DNA of 64,000 nucleotides from JACVRW01 sp963808775 (GTDB taxonomy: Bacteria > Actinomycetota > Thermoleophilia > Solirubrobacterales > Thermoleophilaceae), in contig CAWEGR010000005.1 in assembly GCA_963808775.1 (NCBI GenBank), positions 1,054,001 through 1,118,000 of the forward strand. The letters are read 5' to 3'. The notes under the pieces were generated by a model that was not told where the DNA came from, ran no database searches, and worked only from the letters and a program-made list of their open reading frames with translations. A program made the translations under genes and the position numbers. Positions 43,101 through 52,936 of the stretch are shown piece after piece (the stretch's first letter is position 1; each line of letters starts with the position of its first letter).

Positions 43101-43654
43101 CTGCTCGCTCGCCGAGCTGCCCCAGAAGAAGGACGGCGACTGCGTGACGGTCGGCGGGATGATCGCCGAGTGCAAGCGCATCCGCACGAAGAAGGGCGAC
43201 CCGATGATGTTCGCCACCCTCGACGACCTCGAGGGCCAGGTCGAGATGCTCGTGTTCAACTCGGCCTACGCGGCGAACGCCGACAAGGTGGACGTGGATG
43301 CGATCGTGATCGTGCGCGGGCGCGTCGACCACAAGGAGGCGGGCGAGGTCAAGCTGATCGCCCAGGACGTCGAGGCGTTCGAGCCCACGCAGGACGAGAT
43401 CGCCAAGGCGGCCGCGCTCGCGGACGTCGAGCCCGTCGTGCGCCGGCTGACGCTCGAGGTCGCGCCCGAGGTGCAGCGAGGGCTTCCTCGAGGACCTGAG
43501 GGAACTCGTCGGCCACCATCCCGGCGAACAGGAGCTGATGCTCTCGATCGGCGAGCGGCGCCTGCTGCTCGGCCCCGACTGGCGTGTGTCCGGCTCGAGT
43601 GCGTGCCGGGCCGAGCTTTCCGGCCTGTCCGGCTTGGCTCGGCTGGTCGCGTAG
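40176..43654 (+). CDS. dnaE: DNA polymerase III alpha subunit, two frame changes
   Basis: The replicative polymerase, about 1,160 aa. The PHP domain opens the gene (SFAHLHVHSEYSVLDGACRI, GLTDHGVMNGAVEHFKACRK). After a frame change near 41108 come the polymerase motifs GPGRGSAAGSLVSYCLNI and the catalytic aspartates in MPDIDIDFSVKGRAQVMRY. The thumb/fingers (FNRSHAACYGLISYRTAWLK) and an OB domain (CVTVGGMIAECKRIRTKKGD) follow. A second change near 43480 moves the tail into the frame FLEDLRELVGHHPGEQELML, ending at 43654. The start is a TTG at 40176. This is an essential gene with all domains present, so indels in the sequence are likely. Confidence 0.93.
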
Positions 43655-43682
43655 GGCCACCGCCAGCCCCTACACTGGCCGG

Positions 43683-44081
43683 GTGACGCCGCTGCCGGCG
43701 AAGACCGCGACGGACCTCCACGAGTGCAGGCGCTGCTGCTCGTTCTGCGACCGGGTCGTTCATCCCTCCGGCTGCATCGCGTCCGGCTGCCAGTTCCTCT
43801 ACCTCTACGACGACGACGAGACCGGCCGCCGCTTCATGGGCTGCATGCACAAGGTCTTCCGCGGCGAGATCGACGTCGAGCTGTTCGAGCAGGCGCAGCG
43901 GACCCGCCACGGGTTCGGCGGAGTCAAGATGAGCGGCCTGCCGCTGCCGCAATGCCGCGCCTCCGTCGAGCGCGCGTACGACGGCTACACCGAGGCGTTC
44001 GACTGCGTGAATCCGAGCTTCTTCACGAAGCCGTCACTCGAGGACGCGGACCCGGCGTTCGACCTGCGCGACGAGCTGTAG
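43683..44081 (+). CDS. Cys-rich protein of unknown function
   Basis: A 132-aa soluble protein with six or more Cys in its first half: ECRRCCSFCDRVVHPSGCIA, SGCQFLYLYDDDETGR and FMGCMHKVF, then CRASVERAYDGYTEAFDCVN. The spacing suggests a zinc or iron-sulfur site. The tail is acidic (SLEDADPAFDLRDEL). I recall similar conserved proteins only from related actinobacteria, without a function. The GTG at 43683 is used; upstream in-frame text is dnaE shadow. Confidence 0.75.
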   Translation: MTPLPAKTATDLHECRRCCSFCDRVVHPSGCIASGCQFLYLYDDDETGRRFMGCMHKVFRGEIDVELFEQAQRTRHGFGGVKMSGLPLPQCRASVERAYDGYTEAFDCVNPSFFTKPSLEDADPAFDLRDEL

Positions 44082-44140
44082 CGGCGCGACGCTGTGGCGG
44101 CCCACGGGCTCCTGTAGCTTGGCCCGAGGAGGACTCGCGC

Positions 44141-45737
44141 ATGCGGCATCGGCGGCTCGGCCCGCTGGAGGTTTCGGATGGCGATCACGTCGTGCCGATC
44201 CGCGCGGCCGCCCCCAAGCGCTGCTCGCGCTCCTCCTGATCCACGCGAACGAGCTGATGTCGGCCGAGCGGCTCGTCGACGAGCTCTGGGGCGAGAGCCC
44301 GCCGCCCACGGCCGGCAAGGCCCTACAGGTCCCCGTCTCTCGAATCCGCAAGCAACTCGGGAGCGCGGCGTAGGGCGCGATCGTGACGAGGACGAACGGC
44401 TGTCTGCTGCGCGCCGCGCGCGAGGATGTCGGCGGTCGAGGCTGCGAGAACCTGCTCGAGGGAGCCACCCGCCGGCTTGGTTCGGGCGACCCGCGGCCGG
44501 CGGCCTCGATGCTCGACGGGGTGAAGGCGCTCTGGCGCGCCACCGCGCTGGCAGGGCTTCGACTACGAGCCTGGGCGCAGCAGGAGATCGCCCGGCTCGA
44601 AGAGCTGCGGATCGTGGGCATCGAGACGCGCGCGGAGGCCGCACTGGCACTCGGCGAGCACGCGGCCCTCGTCGGACAACTCGAAGGGCTGGTGCGGGAG
44701 CACCCGTTGCGCGAGCGCCTGCGGGCCCAGCTGATGCTGTCCCTGTATCGCTCTGGACGTCAGGCCGAGGCGCTCGAGGCGTACCGGGAGGCGCGCCGCG
44801 AGCTCGCGGACCTCGGCCTCGAGCCCGGCGACGAGCTCCGGCAACTCGAGGAGGCGATCCTGCGTCACGACCCGGGACTCGATCGGCCCGCCGACGCCTC
44901 ACGACCGAAGCCGGGTACGAAGCACGGACCCGGAGAGTCCATGCTTGTCGCACCGCGCGGTCTCGACGGACTGGAGGGGCTGCTCGCGCTGGCGGAACCG
45001 CTCGCTGCGGGGCAGGCGCGGCCAGAGCTCGTGATCGCAATCGTCGTGCCGGGCGATCGACTGGGGCCCGTCACCGCGGAGCTCGCGGAACGTCGGGACG
45101 AGCTGCTCGAACGCGGTCTGGCCGCGCGGACCGCAGCGTTTTCGTCGGCCACCTCGGGGCACGACCTGGCTCGCCTGCGGTCGAGAAGCATTCGAGTCGA
45201 TCGCGTCGACGAGCGGGCTCGGATCCTCTCGGCCGCGAGAGGGGGATGCGCGTGGAGATCGCGGACCTGCGCCGTCGTCGTGAGGGGGGCGGCTGCGCCG
45301 GGAGCGGCGCGGACGTCGTGCCGTTCGGAGCGGCCTGACTCGACTCGGCGGCGCTACGGCTCGGAGCACTACGGCGTAGGCGACCGACGCTCCACTGCAG
45401 GCTGATCGGGGCCACAGCGGGAGGTGGGGCGAACCCGCGTGACGCGAGCCGCCTGCTCGCCGACGCGTCCCTGATCGTCCAGCAGAGCGCCGGCATCATG
45501 GCAGAGCCGCTGCTCGGCACGCCCGGCCGCGAGGGAATCATGGCGCTCGCGGAGGGCGCGGGCATGCTGGTGGTCGGACTATCCGAGCGCTGGATGGAGG
45601 AGGGCCTCGGCCCGGTCCGGACAGCGCTCGCGACTGCGCCTCCGGCGCCGACGTTGCTCGTGCGCCGCGGCACTCGCGGGGACGGCATCGCTCCGCAGCA
45701 GGAGCGGACCAGGCTCGGCTGGTCGCTCACCGGGTAA
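44141..45737 (+). pseudogene. BTAD/SARP-type transcriptional regulator, decayed
   Basis: An AfsR/SARP-like regulator in fragments. The winged-helix start RRLGPLEVSDGDHVVPIRAA shifts frame near 44216 to ALLLIHANELMSAERLVDEL and SRIRKQLGSAA, then meets an in-frame TAG at 44371. Another frame continues IVTRTNGCLLRAAREDVGG and the BTAD domain (LVREHPLRERLRAQLMLSLY, RSGRQAEALEAYREARRELA). A C-terminal stretch (AEPLLGTPGREGIMALAEGA, LLVRRGTRGDG) ends at 45737. It needs at least four repairs. It is either a true pseudogene or a poorly sequenced gene. The ATG at 44141 has GAGGAGG upstream. Confidence 0.65.
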
Positions 45738-45836
45738 CCGCGCTTAACCGGGGCGGATGGCGGGCGGTTACCACCCAGCCGAACACTGTCTCGCACACGG
45801 CCGCAGTGGGCGGCAGCCGGACCAGGAGGCATGGAC

Positions 45837-46080
45837 ATGCTCCGTCGTGGACTCGTATCGACCGCGGCCGCCGTCGCCGTCGTCGGCACCTTGCCGGCAA
45901 TCGACGCCGGCGCTGGCTGACGTTCGCTCGACGCGCGCATCCCGGCCGACCACCGGGGCCTCTTCACACTCCACGGGACGCCCTCGGCGTCCTGCGCTCG
46001 ACCCCGACGCCCGTCCGATGCGGCCAGGGACCTGCCGCCCGGCGGGGTCAGCACGGTGACCGTGCGCGCGCCGGTCGAGA
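45837..46080 (+). pseudogene. Possible small secreted protein, disrupted
   Basis: The ATG at 45837, seven bases after AGGAGG, starts a clear signal peptide (MLRRGLVSTAAAVAVVGTLP, then AIDAGAG), but a stop follows at once. Other frames continue without a recognisable domain. The gap between the BTAD remnant and the kinase holds nothing else I can support. Confidence 0.4.
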
Positions 46081-46295
46081 GCCGTGAGAGGGATTCGACT
46101 GGAGCGACGCGGGCATAGGCGCCGCAGGGATGCTCGCGCTGATGAGCGTCGCCGCGGGTCGATCCTGCTAGTCGAGCGGCCGGCGCCGGCCGTTCCGGAC
46201 GGCTCACTGAACTCCCGCGCCGCCCGCGCCGTCCGCTCGCTTGTCGAGCGGGCGGGGCGGTGGGTAGGGTCGACGTGGACCCGTCGGAGCGCAGC

Positions 46296-48698
46296 ATGAA
46301 AGCAGCGTTCACCCCAGGCGAGGCGTTCGCCGGCTACCGCGTGGAAGGCCTTGTCGGCAGAGGTGGGATGGGCGTCGTCCTGCGAGCGCACGACCCGACG
46401 CTGCAGCGTTCCGTGGCGCTCAAGCTGCTCGCGAACCTGAGCCGCCGAGGATCGGCGCTTCCGCGAGCGCTTCCTGACGGAGTCGCGACTCGCGGCCTCT
46501 CTCGATCATCCGAACGTCGTGCCGATCCACGCGGCGGGAGAGCACGACGGACAGCTGTACCTGGCGATGCGGCTGGTCGAGGGCAGCGATCTGAAGACCG
46601 TGCTCGCGCGCGAGGGGCCGATGCCTCCCGAGCGGACGATCGACGTGCTCGGCCAGAACGGCTACGCGCTCGATCCCGCGCACCGGAGAGGCCTCGTACA
46701 TCGCGACGTCAAGCAGGCGAATGTGCTGCTCGACGAGGATGGCCACGCCTACCTGACCGATTTCGGGCTCACGCTCGCAGCCGGAGCCGGTGACGCCGCG
46801 GCAGGTGGACGCGTCCCGGGCACGCTCGACTACCTCGCGCCGGAGCAGATCCGGGGGGAGGAGATTGACGCCCGGACCGACCAATACGCGCTCGCCTGCG
46901 TGCTCTACGAATGCCTCGCCGGCGTGCCGCCGTTCCGCCGCGCGACCGTGGCCGAGACGCTCTGGGCGCACCTGCACGAGGCGCCGCCTCCGCTGTCTGC
47001 GCAGGGCGCGCTCGAGCCAGTCCTCGAGCGGGGACTGGCGAAGGGGATGGAGGAGCGCTACTCGACCTGCGGCGAGCTGGCCGTGGCCAGGGTCGACGTG
47101 TGCGTGACGCACGGCGACGACCTGCCGCTAGCTGCCCTGCCATACTCGCCTTCGGCGCGTCGCTGGGCGGCGAGCGCGCGCTGGACGCCGTGCGGCTCGC
47201 GCGCCGATCAGCGAGCTCACGCCATTCGCCGCTACGCGAAGATGTTCGCCGGCTGGGGCCTTGTCCGGCCTCGACGGGACCGCCTGGTACCACCCGCGCC
47301 GCCTCACGATCGACGCCGGCGCCGTGGCCGCGGGCAACGCGAACCCGGCGCAGGACGTGCTCGGCGTGCGCGCGACGCACGGCGACGACTCCGGTCGGGT
47401 CTATGCGTCAGTCCAGCCGGGGTTCAGGGCGCTGCCCGCCGACCGCGGTGGAAGAGCCTCGATCGACGGTGCAGTCGAAGAGCCGTTCTGCGGGCCGGTC
47501 GAGTACGAGGGGCCCGGTAGGCCAGAGCTCGTCATAGTCTCAGACCTGCCACTGCAGCTGCCGCGCAGCAGCCAGCAGCCGCTCCAGTTCACTGACGCGA
47601 TCCGGACCGTGCTTGCGCGAGCGCGGCTTCCGGGCCGGCGCGTCACCGGATGGGATATCCAGTCGTGCGACGACTCGAACGTGGCAACCGGCCAGGCGAG
47701 GGCCGACCCTTGGACGCCGCAGACCTGTCGCACGAATGCCCGGGCCTACGTGCGGGCTCCCGCGGTGGTCGGCGTGATCGGCCCCTTCAGCTCGAGCTGC
47801 GCGACGTCCTTCATCCCGGTGGTCAACCGCGCCCCCGGCGGAGCGCTCGCGACGATCAGCGCGACCGCCACGGCCGTGGGGCTCACGAACTCGGGCCCGG
47901 GCGCGCTTCCCGGAGAACCAGACGTGTACTACCCGAGCAGGCGTGCGCAACTTCGCGCGAGTGGTCGCCTCGGACAACCTGCAGGGTGCGAGCCGCGGCG
48001 GTGATGGCGACGGCAGCTCGGTCTGAAGCGGCTCTTCATGCTGACCGACGGGTCGTCCTACGGAGTCGGGGTGGCCAAGACGGCCGCTCGGGCGGCGAGG
48101 ATGCTGGGGATCGAGATCGCCGGGCCCGTACGCTGGGACCCCGAGGTCAAGGCGCTATCGCGATCTCGCGAAGCGGGTCGAGCGCTCCGGTGCCGATGGC
48201 GTGTTCCTCGGCGGCTACCACTTCACGGGAGGGTCGAGCGTTCTTCGGGACCTAGGGCCGCGCTCGACCCGCGGGTGCGCATCCTCGCCCCGGACGGCTT
48301 CGGCGAGTTCGAGCGCCGTGCTCGACGCCGCGGGTGCGGCCGCGGAGGGTCTGATCGTCACGATCGCCACGCTTCCGCCCGAGCGTCAGCCGCCCGCCGG
48401 TCGACGGTTCACCGCGTCGTTCGGCCGAGCCGTCGGCGGCCCGGTGGATCCCTACTCGGTCACCACGGCGCAGGCTGTGGACGTCCTGCTCGACGCGATC
48501 TCGGCCTCGGACGGGACGCGCGCCTCCGTAACCGAAGCGCTGCTCGAGGTGGACGTGGAGAACGGGATCCTGGGCGACTTCGGCTTCGACGCCAACGGCG
48601 ACACGACGTCGGCGGCCGTTTCGATCTACGAGATCGAGGGAGGCAGGGAACGGGTTCGCGCGACGATCACGCCCCCCGCACGGCTGATCGCCGAATGA
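46296..48698 (+). pseudogene. Ser/Thr protein kinase fused to periplasmic-binding domain, many frame changes
   Basis: The kinase starts at the ATG at 46296: glycine loop YRVEGLVGRGGMGVVLRAHD and VALK Lys. After a frame change near 46446 come FLTESRLAASLDHPNVVPIH, the catalytic loop GLVHRDVKQANVLLDEDG, DFGL and GTLDYLAPEQIRGEEIDART. After about 47090 the frame breaks again. From about 47490 a branched-chain amino-acid-binding-type periplasmic domain appears (VVGVIGPFSSSCATSFIPVV, then LKRLFMLTDGSSYGVGVAKT, GADGVFLGGYHFTGGSSVLR, PYSVTTAQAVDVLLDAISAS), ending at 48698. At least five repairs are needed. It would be a transmembrane kinase with an extracellular ligand sensor, or two adjacent genes. 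Confidence 0.65.
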
Positions 48699-48709
48699 CC
48701 AGAGCACTC

Positions 48710-48887
48710 CAGGTCGACGTGCGGTGGAGTGGCTGCGGAGGTACGACGTACCGTGCTGAACCCGGCCACGTCCGCGAGCGCGGGTACTGACGGGTCGCGG
48801 GTGTACTCGCACAACGACCCGAACTCGGCCTACCCGAGCAACGCCTTCCTGCTGCGGCTGCTGCCCTTCCTGCGCCGGATCGGCTAG
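48710..48887 (+). other. Unassigned stretch with possible gene remnant
   Basis: An open frame translating SRVYSHNDPNSAYPSNAFLL and RLLPFLRRIG ends in TAG at 48887. It has no start or recognisable domain. It could be the tail of a lost or frameshifted gene related to the kinase locus upstream. Confidence 0.3.
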
Positions 48888-49351
48888 GTCACGGCCACGA
48901 CGAACGCGGTGCAGCCGGCCACGGCGAGCAGCGCGAGCAGCGTCCCGGCCACTCCGATCAGCTCGCCCGCACGGGCCGTCCCGCGCGCTCCCGGGCCGCA
49001 GCTCCGCCGCGTGCTGCGCCCGAGCAGCCAGCCCGACGCCGACAGCGGCAGCGACAGGAGCGCGCCGAGGCCGAGCGTGAAGCAGAAGATCGCGATGCCG
49101 AGCAGGCTGAGCGTGAGGGCGCCGGCCGCTGAGCCGAGACCAGAGCTCGGCCCGGGCCTGGCCGCCACGGGCGGCGCGTCGACCGGCAGCCAGCGGAGCG
49201 CCTGCCAGAGGTCGGCCGCGAAGCGGGCGCGCCACGCCTCGTCGACGCGCGTCTCGAATTCCTCCGCGCTGAGGCGCCCGCTCAGCAGGTGAGTGCGCAG
49301 GAGGCCGACCGTGTGCTCCCGCTCAGAGTCCGAGACGAGTAGAGCGGACAC
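48884..49351 (-). CDS. DUF1707-domain membrane protein
   Basis: A 155-aa protein. The N-terminal DUF1707 motif (LLVSDSEREHTVGLLRTHLL, SGRLSAEEFETRVDEAWRAR) is followed by a Pro/Ala linker and three hydrophobic segments (TLSLLGIAIFCFTLGLGALL, LIGVAGTLLALLAVAGCTAF). DUF1707 is an actinobacterial domain of unknown role, often fused to membrane parts. The GTG at 49351 gives the family's usual start. The stop overlaps the remnant on the other strand. Confidence 0.75.
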   Translation of the reverse strand: MSALLVSDSEREHTVGLLRTHLLSGRLSAEEFETRVDEAWRARFAADLWQALRWLPVDAPPVAARPGPSSGLGSAAGALTLSLLGIAIFCFTLGLGALLSLPLSASGWLLGRSTRRSCGPGARGTARAGELIGVAGTLLALLAVAGCTAFVVAVT

Positions 49352-49377
49352 CGCGCCGGATTGTAGGAGAGCCCGGC

Positions 49378-50247
49378 TCAGCCGCGGCGGGCCCGGGAGC
49401 GCAGCCCGTTGCGGCGCAGCTGCTTCATCCTGTCGATGTCCTCCTTGGCCACGGCCTTGCCCGCCTTGCCGGGCCCCTCGAAGAGGACGGGGAGCTTCTC
49501 GAAGCGCGGCTCCGACAGGAAGGCGGCGCAGCCGCGCGCGCCGATCTCGCCGTCCCCGGGAGGGGCGTGGCGGTCGCGGTTCGAGCCGAGCGGGGCCTGC
49601 GAGTCGTTCATGTGGAGGCAGCGCAGCCGCGACTTGCCGAGGAGCTTCGTGCAATCGTCGATGACCGCCGTGAGCTTGTCGGCGGTCGTGATGTCGAAGC
49701 CCGAGGCGAGCATGTGGCAGGAATCGAGGCAGATCCCGAGCCGCCTGTGGCCGCCGCCGAGCTCGACGAGCTCGCGCAGCTCCTCGAACGAGCGTCCGAG
49801 CGTGTTGCCCGCTCCGGCCGTGTTCTCGAGCAGCAGCCGGCAGCGCTCCGACTCGTCGAGGGCGTGGCGGAGCATGTCTCCGACCCGCGGCAGCGCCTCG
49901 TCCCGGGGCTCGCCGACGGTGGACCCGGGGTGGAGGACCACGCCGTCGGCGCGGATCTCGTCGCCCATGCGCAGGGCCTGGATCAGCGACGCCGCGGACT
50001 TCCGGCGCATCTCCCGGTCCTTCGTGGCCGGGTTGATCAGGTAGACCGCGTGGATCGTGACCGAGCGGATCGGCCCGCTCTTCATCAGCTCGAGGAACTC
50101 GGCCACGTCGTCGGGCTTCCAGCGCGTCGGGCGCCACATGCGCGGCGACTGGTTGAACACCTGGATCGCCTCGCAGCCCCGCTCGACGCCGCGGGTGTGG
50201 GCCTGCACCAGCCCGCCTGCCGTGGAAACATGGGCGCCGATGAGCAT
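49378..50247 (-). CDS. nfo: Endonuclease IV (AP endonuclease)
   Basis: Cuts DNA 5' of abasic sites in base-excision repair. The 289-aa TIM barrel has MLIGAHVSTAGGLVQAHTRG, AIQVFNQSPRMWRP, HPGSTVGE, the metal Glu in LLLENTAGAGNTLGRSFEEL, CLDSCHMLASGFD, CLHMNDSQAPLGSNRDRHAP and GEIG. All three zinc sites are represented. The ATG at 50247 overlaps the divergent gltX start by 8 bases. Confidence 0.93.
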   Translation of the reverse strand: MLIGAHVSTAGGLVQAHTRGVERGCEAIQVFNQSPRMWRPTRWKPDDVAEFLELMKSGPIRSVTIHAVYLINPATKDREMRRKSAASLIQALRMGDEIRADGVVLHPGSTVGEPRDEALPRVGDMLRHALDESERCRLLLENTAGAGNTLGRSFEELRELVELGGGHRRLGICLDSCHMLASGFDITTADKLTAVIDDCTKLLGKSRLRCLHMNDSQAPLGSNRDRHAPPGDGEIGARGCAAFLSEPRFEKLPVLFEGPGKAGKAVAKEDIDRMKQLRRNGLRSRARRG

Positions 50248-51520
50248 GAGAGTGAGGTTCGCACCTAGCCCGACCGGCGTGCTGCACATCGGCGGCGCGA
50301 GGACGGCACTGTACAACTGGCTGCTCGCGCGCGGCTCGGGCGGATCGTTCGTGCTCAGGATCGAGGACACGGACCGCGAGCGCTCGACGCCGGAGAACGT
50401 CGACCAGATCCTCGACGCGCTGCGCTGGCTCGAGCTCGACTGGGACGAGGGCCCGCTGTCGCAGTGGGAGCGGCGCGATCGCCACGGCGAGGCGGTCGAG
50501 CTCCTCCTCTCGAGCGGCCACGCCTACGAGGACGAGGGCGCCGTCCGCTTCCGCGTTCCGGACGAGGGGGAGACCACCTTCACCGACGCCGTGCTCGGAG
50601 CCGTCTCGACGCCGAACTCGGCCATCAAGGACTTCGTCATCCGGCGCTCCGACGGCAGCCCGCTCTACAACCTGGCGGTTGCCGTGGACGACCTCGACAT
50701 GGGCATCACGCACGTGGTGCGCGGCCAGGACCACGTCTCGAACACGCCGCGCCAGCTCATGCTCGTCCAGGCGCTCGGGGAGCAGCCGCCGGTCTACGCC
50801 CACATCCCGCTGCTGCACGGGCCGGACGGCAAGAAGCTGTCAAAGCGCCACGGCGCGGCCTCCGTCCAGGAGCTGCGCGACGCGGGCTACCTGCCCGAGG
50901 CCCTGCGCAACTACGTGGCCCTGCTGGGATGGGGCTGGGACGAGACCACCACCTTCATGTCGACCCCCGAGCTGATCGAGCGCTTCTCGCTCGAGCGGGT
51001 GTCGCGGAACCCGGCGGTCTTCGACGAGGCGAAGCTCCGCAACATGAACGGCGTCTACATGCGCGAGCTGCCTCTGGACGCCCTGCGTGGACGCCTCGAG
51101 GACCTCGTCGGGCGCGACCTGCCCGAGCAGGTCGTCGCGATCAGCCAGGAGAAGATGCAGACGCTCGCGGACTTCTGGCCGCTCGCGGGGACGCTCGTCG
51201 AGGCGCCGGCGTCCTATGACGAGAAGGCGTGGGGCAAGGTCATGGTGGACGGCGCCGACGAGCGGCTCAGGGCCGCCCGAGAGGCTCTGAACGCGATTCC
51301 GGAGCCATTTCGCGCCGAGGACGTCGAGTCCGCGCTGCGCGCGCTCGTCGAGCGCCTCGAGGTCAAGCCGAAGGACGTCTTTCAGCCGATCCGGGTCGCT
51401 CTGACGGGCACCACGGTGTCGCCCGGGATCTTCGAATCGGTCGCGGCGCTCGGCCGCGAGGAGTCGCTCAGGCGCATCGACGCCGCTCTGGAGCACGCGG
51501 CGGCCGTTCGTACCTCCTGA
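50240..51520 (+). CDS. gltX: Glutamate-tRNA ligase
   Basis: A class I synthetase charging tRNA-Glu, 426 aa. The HIGH motif is in RFAPSPTGVLHIGGARTALY, followed by FVLRIEDTDRERSTPENVDQ, DFVIRRSDGSPLYNLAVAVDD, THVVRGQDHVSNTPRQLML (quoted in parts) and KMSKS as GKKLSKRHGAASVQELRD. The C-terminal anticodon-binding region is short but complete. In-frame starts are ATG 50240, ATG 50246 and GTG 50252; the first two overlap the divergent nfo start. Whether it also charges tRNA-Gln cannot be told here. Confidence 0.95.
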   Translation: MSMRVRFAPSPTGVLHIGGARTALYNWLLARGSGGSFVLRIEDTDRERSTPENVDQILDALRWLELDWDEGPLSQWERRDRHGEAVELLLSSGHAYEDEGAVRFRVPDEGETTFTDAVLGAVSTPNSAIKDFVIRRSDGSPLYNLAVAVDDLDMGITHVVRGQDHVSNTPRQLMLVQALGEQPPVYAHIPLLHGPDGKKLSKRHGAASVQELRDAGYLPEALRNYVALLGWGWDETTTFMSTPELIERFSLERVSRNPAVFDEAKLRNMNGVYMRELPLDALRGRLEDLVGRDLPEQVVAISQEKMQTLADFWPLAGTLVEAPASYDEKAWGKVMVDGADERLRAAREALNAIPEPFRAEDVESALRALVERLEVKPKDVFQPIRVALTGTTVSPGIFESVAALGREESLRRIDAALEHAAAVRTS

Positions 51521-51592
51521 GACAAGCTCAACCTTTCGTCCACCCCTGCCGATAGCCAGAGGGGACGGAACCCACCGCTTGTATTCGTAACC

Positions 51593-52663
51593 ATGGAAGC
51601 TGCTCTCAGCCACTCGGGCCCCGCCCACGACGCCGCGCGCCGGCACAATGAGGGACACGGACGCCGCCTCACGGCCGCGTTCGAGGCTCTCGAGGCGTTC
51701 CCGGCCCTCGCCGAATCGCGCAACCGCGTGCTTCGAGTCGTGCGCGAGGAGCGCTCGTCGGTCGGCGACGTCGTCGCGGCCGTGGAGTCCGATGTAGCGC
51801 TCGTGATCACCGTCCTCCGCATCGCCAACCGCACGGCGCAGCGCAAGAAGGGCAAGATCGCCGCCATTCCCGAGGCGGTCGAGGTCCTCTCGCCGGAGGG
51901 CGTCGAGACGCTCGCGGCGCGCTCCGCCACCTTCGACTTCTTCGAGCGCACGCCGGGCTGGGACCTGATGCCCGAGCGCTTCCGCCTGCACGCCGTGGCC
52001 ACCCAGGCAGCGGCGGACCGACTGGCCCGCGAGCTCGAGTACTCGGACCGCGACGAGCTGCTCTGCACCGCGCTCCTGCACGACATCGGCAAGCTGGTGC
52101 TGACCCACGCCTACCCGGGCTATCCGTCGCAGGTCCACCAGAACGCCAGGACGCCCGAGGAGCGCCTCCACCGCGAGCGCCTCGAGCTGGGCGTCGACCA
52201 CGCGCTCGTGGGTGGCGTGCTCGCCCGCCGCTGGGCGCTGCCGAACCGCCTCGCCACCGCGATCGAGCGCCATCACGCCGAGGACGCCGAGGGCGAGGCC
52301 GCCTTCGTCCGGCTGGCCGACATGCTCGCCCACTACGGGCACGCGCAGCCGGTCAACCCGAAGGCGCTGCTGCAGGCCGCCCGCGCGATCGACCTCTCGA
52401 CCGAGCAGCTCCGCGCCGTCATGTACGAGCTGCCGCAGGGCTCCGGCACGGTCAAGCGCAACGTCGACCCGTGCCCGCTCTCGGCCCGCGAGGTCGAGGT
52501 CCTGAAGCGGCTCGCCGAGGGCAAGGTCTACAAGCAGATCGCCCACGAGCTCGAGCTGTCGACGAGCACGGTGCGCACGCACCTCCACAACACCTACGCG
52601 AAGCTCGGCGCGGTCGACCGCGCGCAGGCGGTCCTGATCGCCACCGAGCGCGGCTGGATTTAG
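51593..52663 (+). CDS. HDOD-domain protein with LuxR-type DNA-binding domain
   Basis: A 356-aa fusion. Residues about 30-270 form an HDOD/HD-like signalling domain (FEALEAFPALAESRNRVLRV, VESDVALVITVLRIANRTAQ, LLCTALLHDIGKLVLTHAYP, ELGVDHALVGGVLARRWALP, AIERHHAEDAEGE). Residues about 293-356 are a LuxR-type helix-turn-helix (CPLSAREVEVLKRLAEGKVY, KQIAHELELSTSTVRTHLHN). HDOD proteins are usually regulators without an attached DNA-binding domain, so this is probably a one-component transcription factor. Targets are unknown. The ATG at 51593 lies in a 72-bp gap after gltX. Confidence 0.85.
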   Translation: MEAALSHSGPAHDAARRHNEGHGRRLTAAFEALEAFPALAESRNRVLRVVREERSSVGDVVAAVESDVALVITVLRIANRTAQRKKGKIAAIPEAVEVLSPEGVETLAARSATFDFFERTPGWDLMPERFRLHAVATQAAADRLARELEYSDRDELLCTALLHDIGKLVLTHAYPGYPSQVHQNARTPEERLHRERLELGVDHALVGGVLARRWALPNRLATAIERHHAEDAEGEAAFVRLADMLAHYGHAQPVNPKALLQAARAIDLSTEQLRAVMYELPQGSGTVKRNVDPCPLSAREVEVLKRLAEGKVYKQIAHELELSTSTVRTHLHNTYAKLGAVDRAQAVLIATERGWI

Positions 52664-52705
52664 GGCCTCGACCCCATACTGCGCTCCGGCGCGGGGGTCG
52701 ATGAT

Positions 52706-52927
52706 GTGGGCATGCTCCGCTATCAGTGCCCCCGCTGCCACGAGATCACCCATCGCGATGAGCCCACCGTGTCCTGCGGGATCTGCTTCGCCCCGCTGAG
52801 CGAGCGGGACAGGCTCCCCGAGCCCGAGCCGGCCGCCGCGGACGCGGCGAATGGACGCTCGCTCGCGGACCTTCTGAACGCGCGCGACGAGGCGAGAGCG
52901 GCTGCAAGAGCCGCATATTCGTTGTAG
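52706..52927 (+). CDS. Small zinc-ribbon protein
   Basis: A 73-aa protein with a four-Cys ribbon, MLRYQCPRCHEITHRDEPTV followed by SCGICFAP, and an Ala/Glu-rich helical tail. The start is the GTG at 52706 or the ATG at 52712. Function unknown; it lies between the HDOD regulator and the oxidoreductase. Confidence 0.65.
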   Translation: MGMLRYQCPRCHEITHRDEPTVSCGICFAPLSERDRLPEPEPAAADAANGRSLADLLNARDEARAAARAAYSL

Positions 52928-52936
52928 CGTCGCCCT

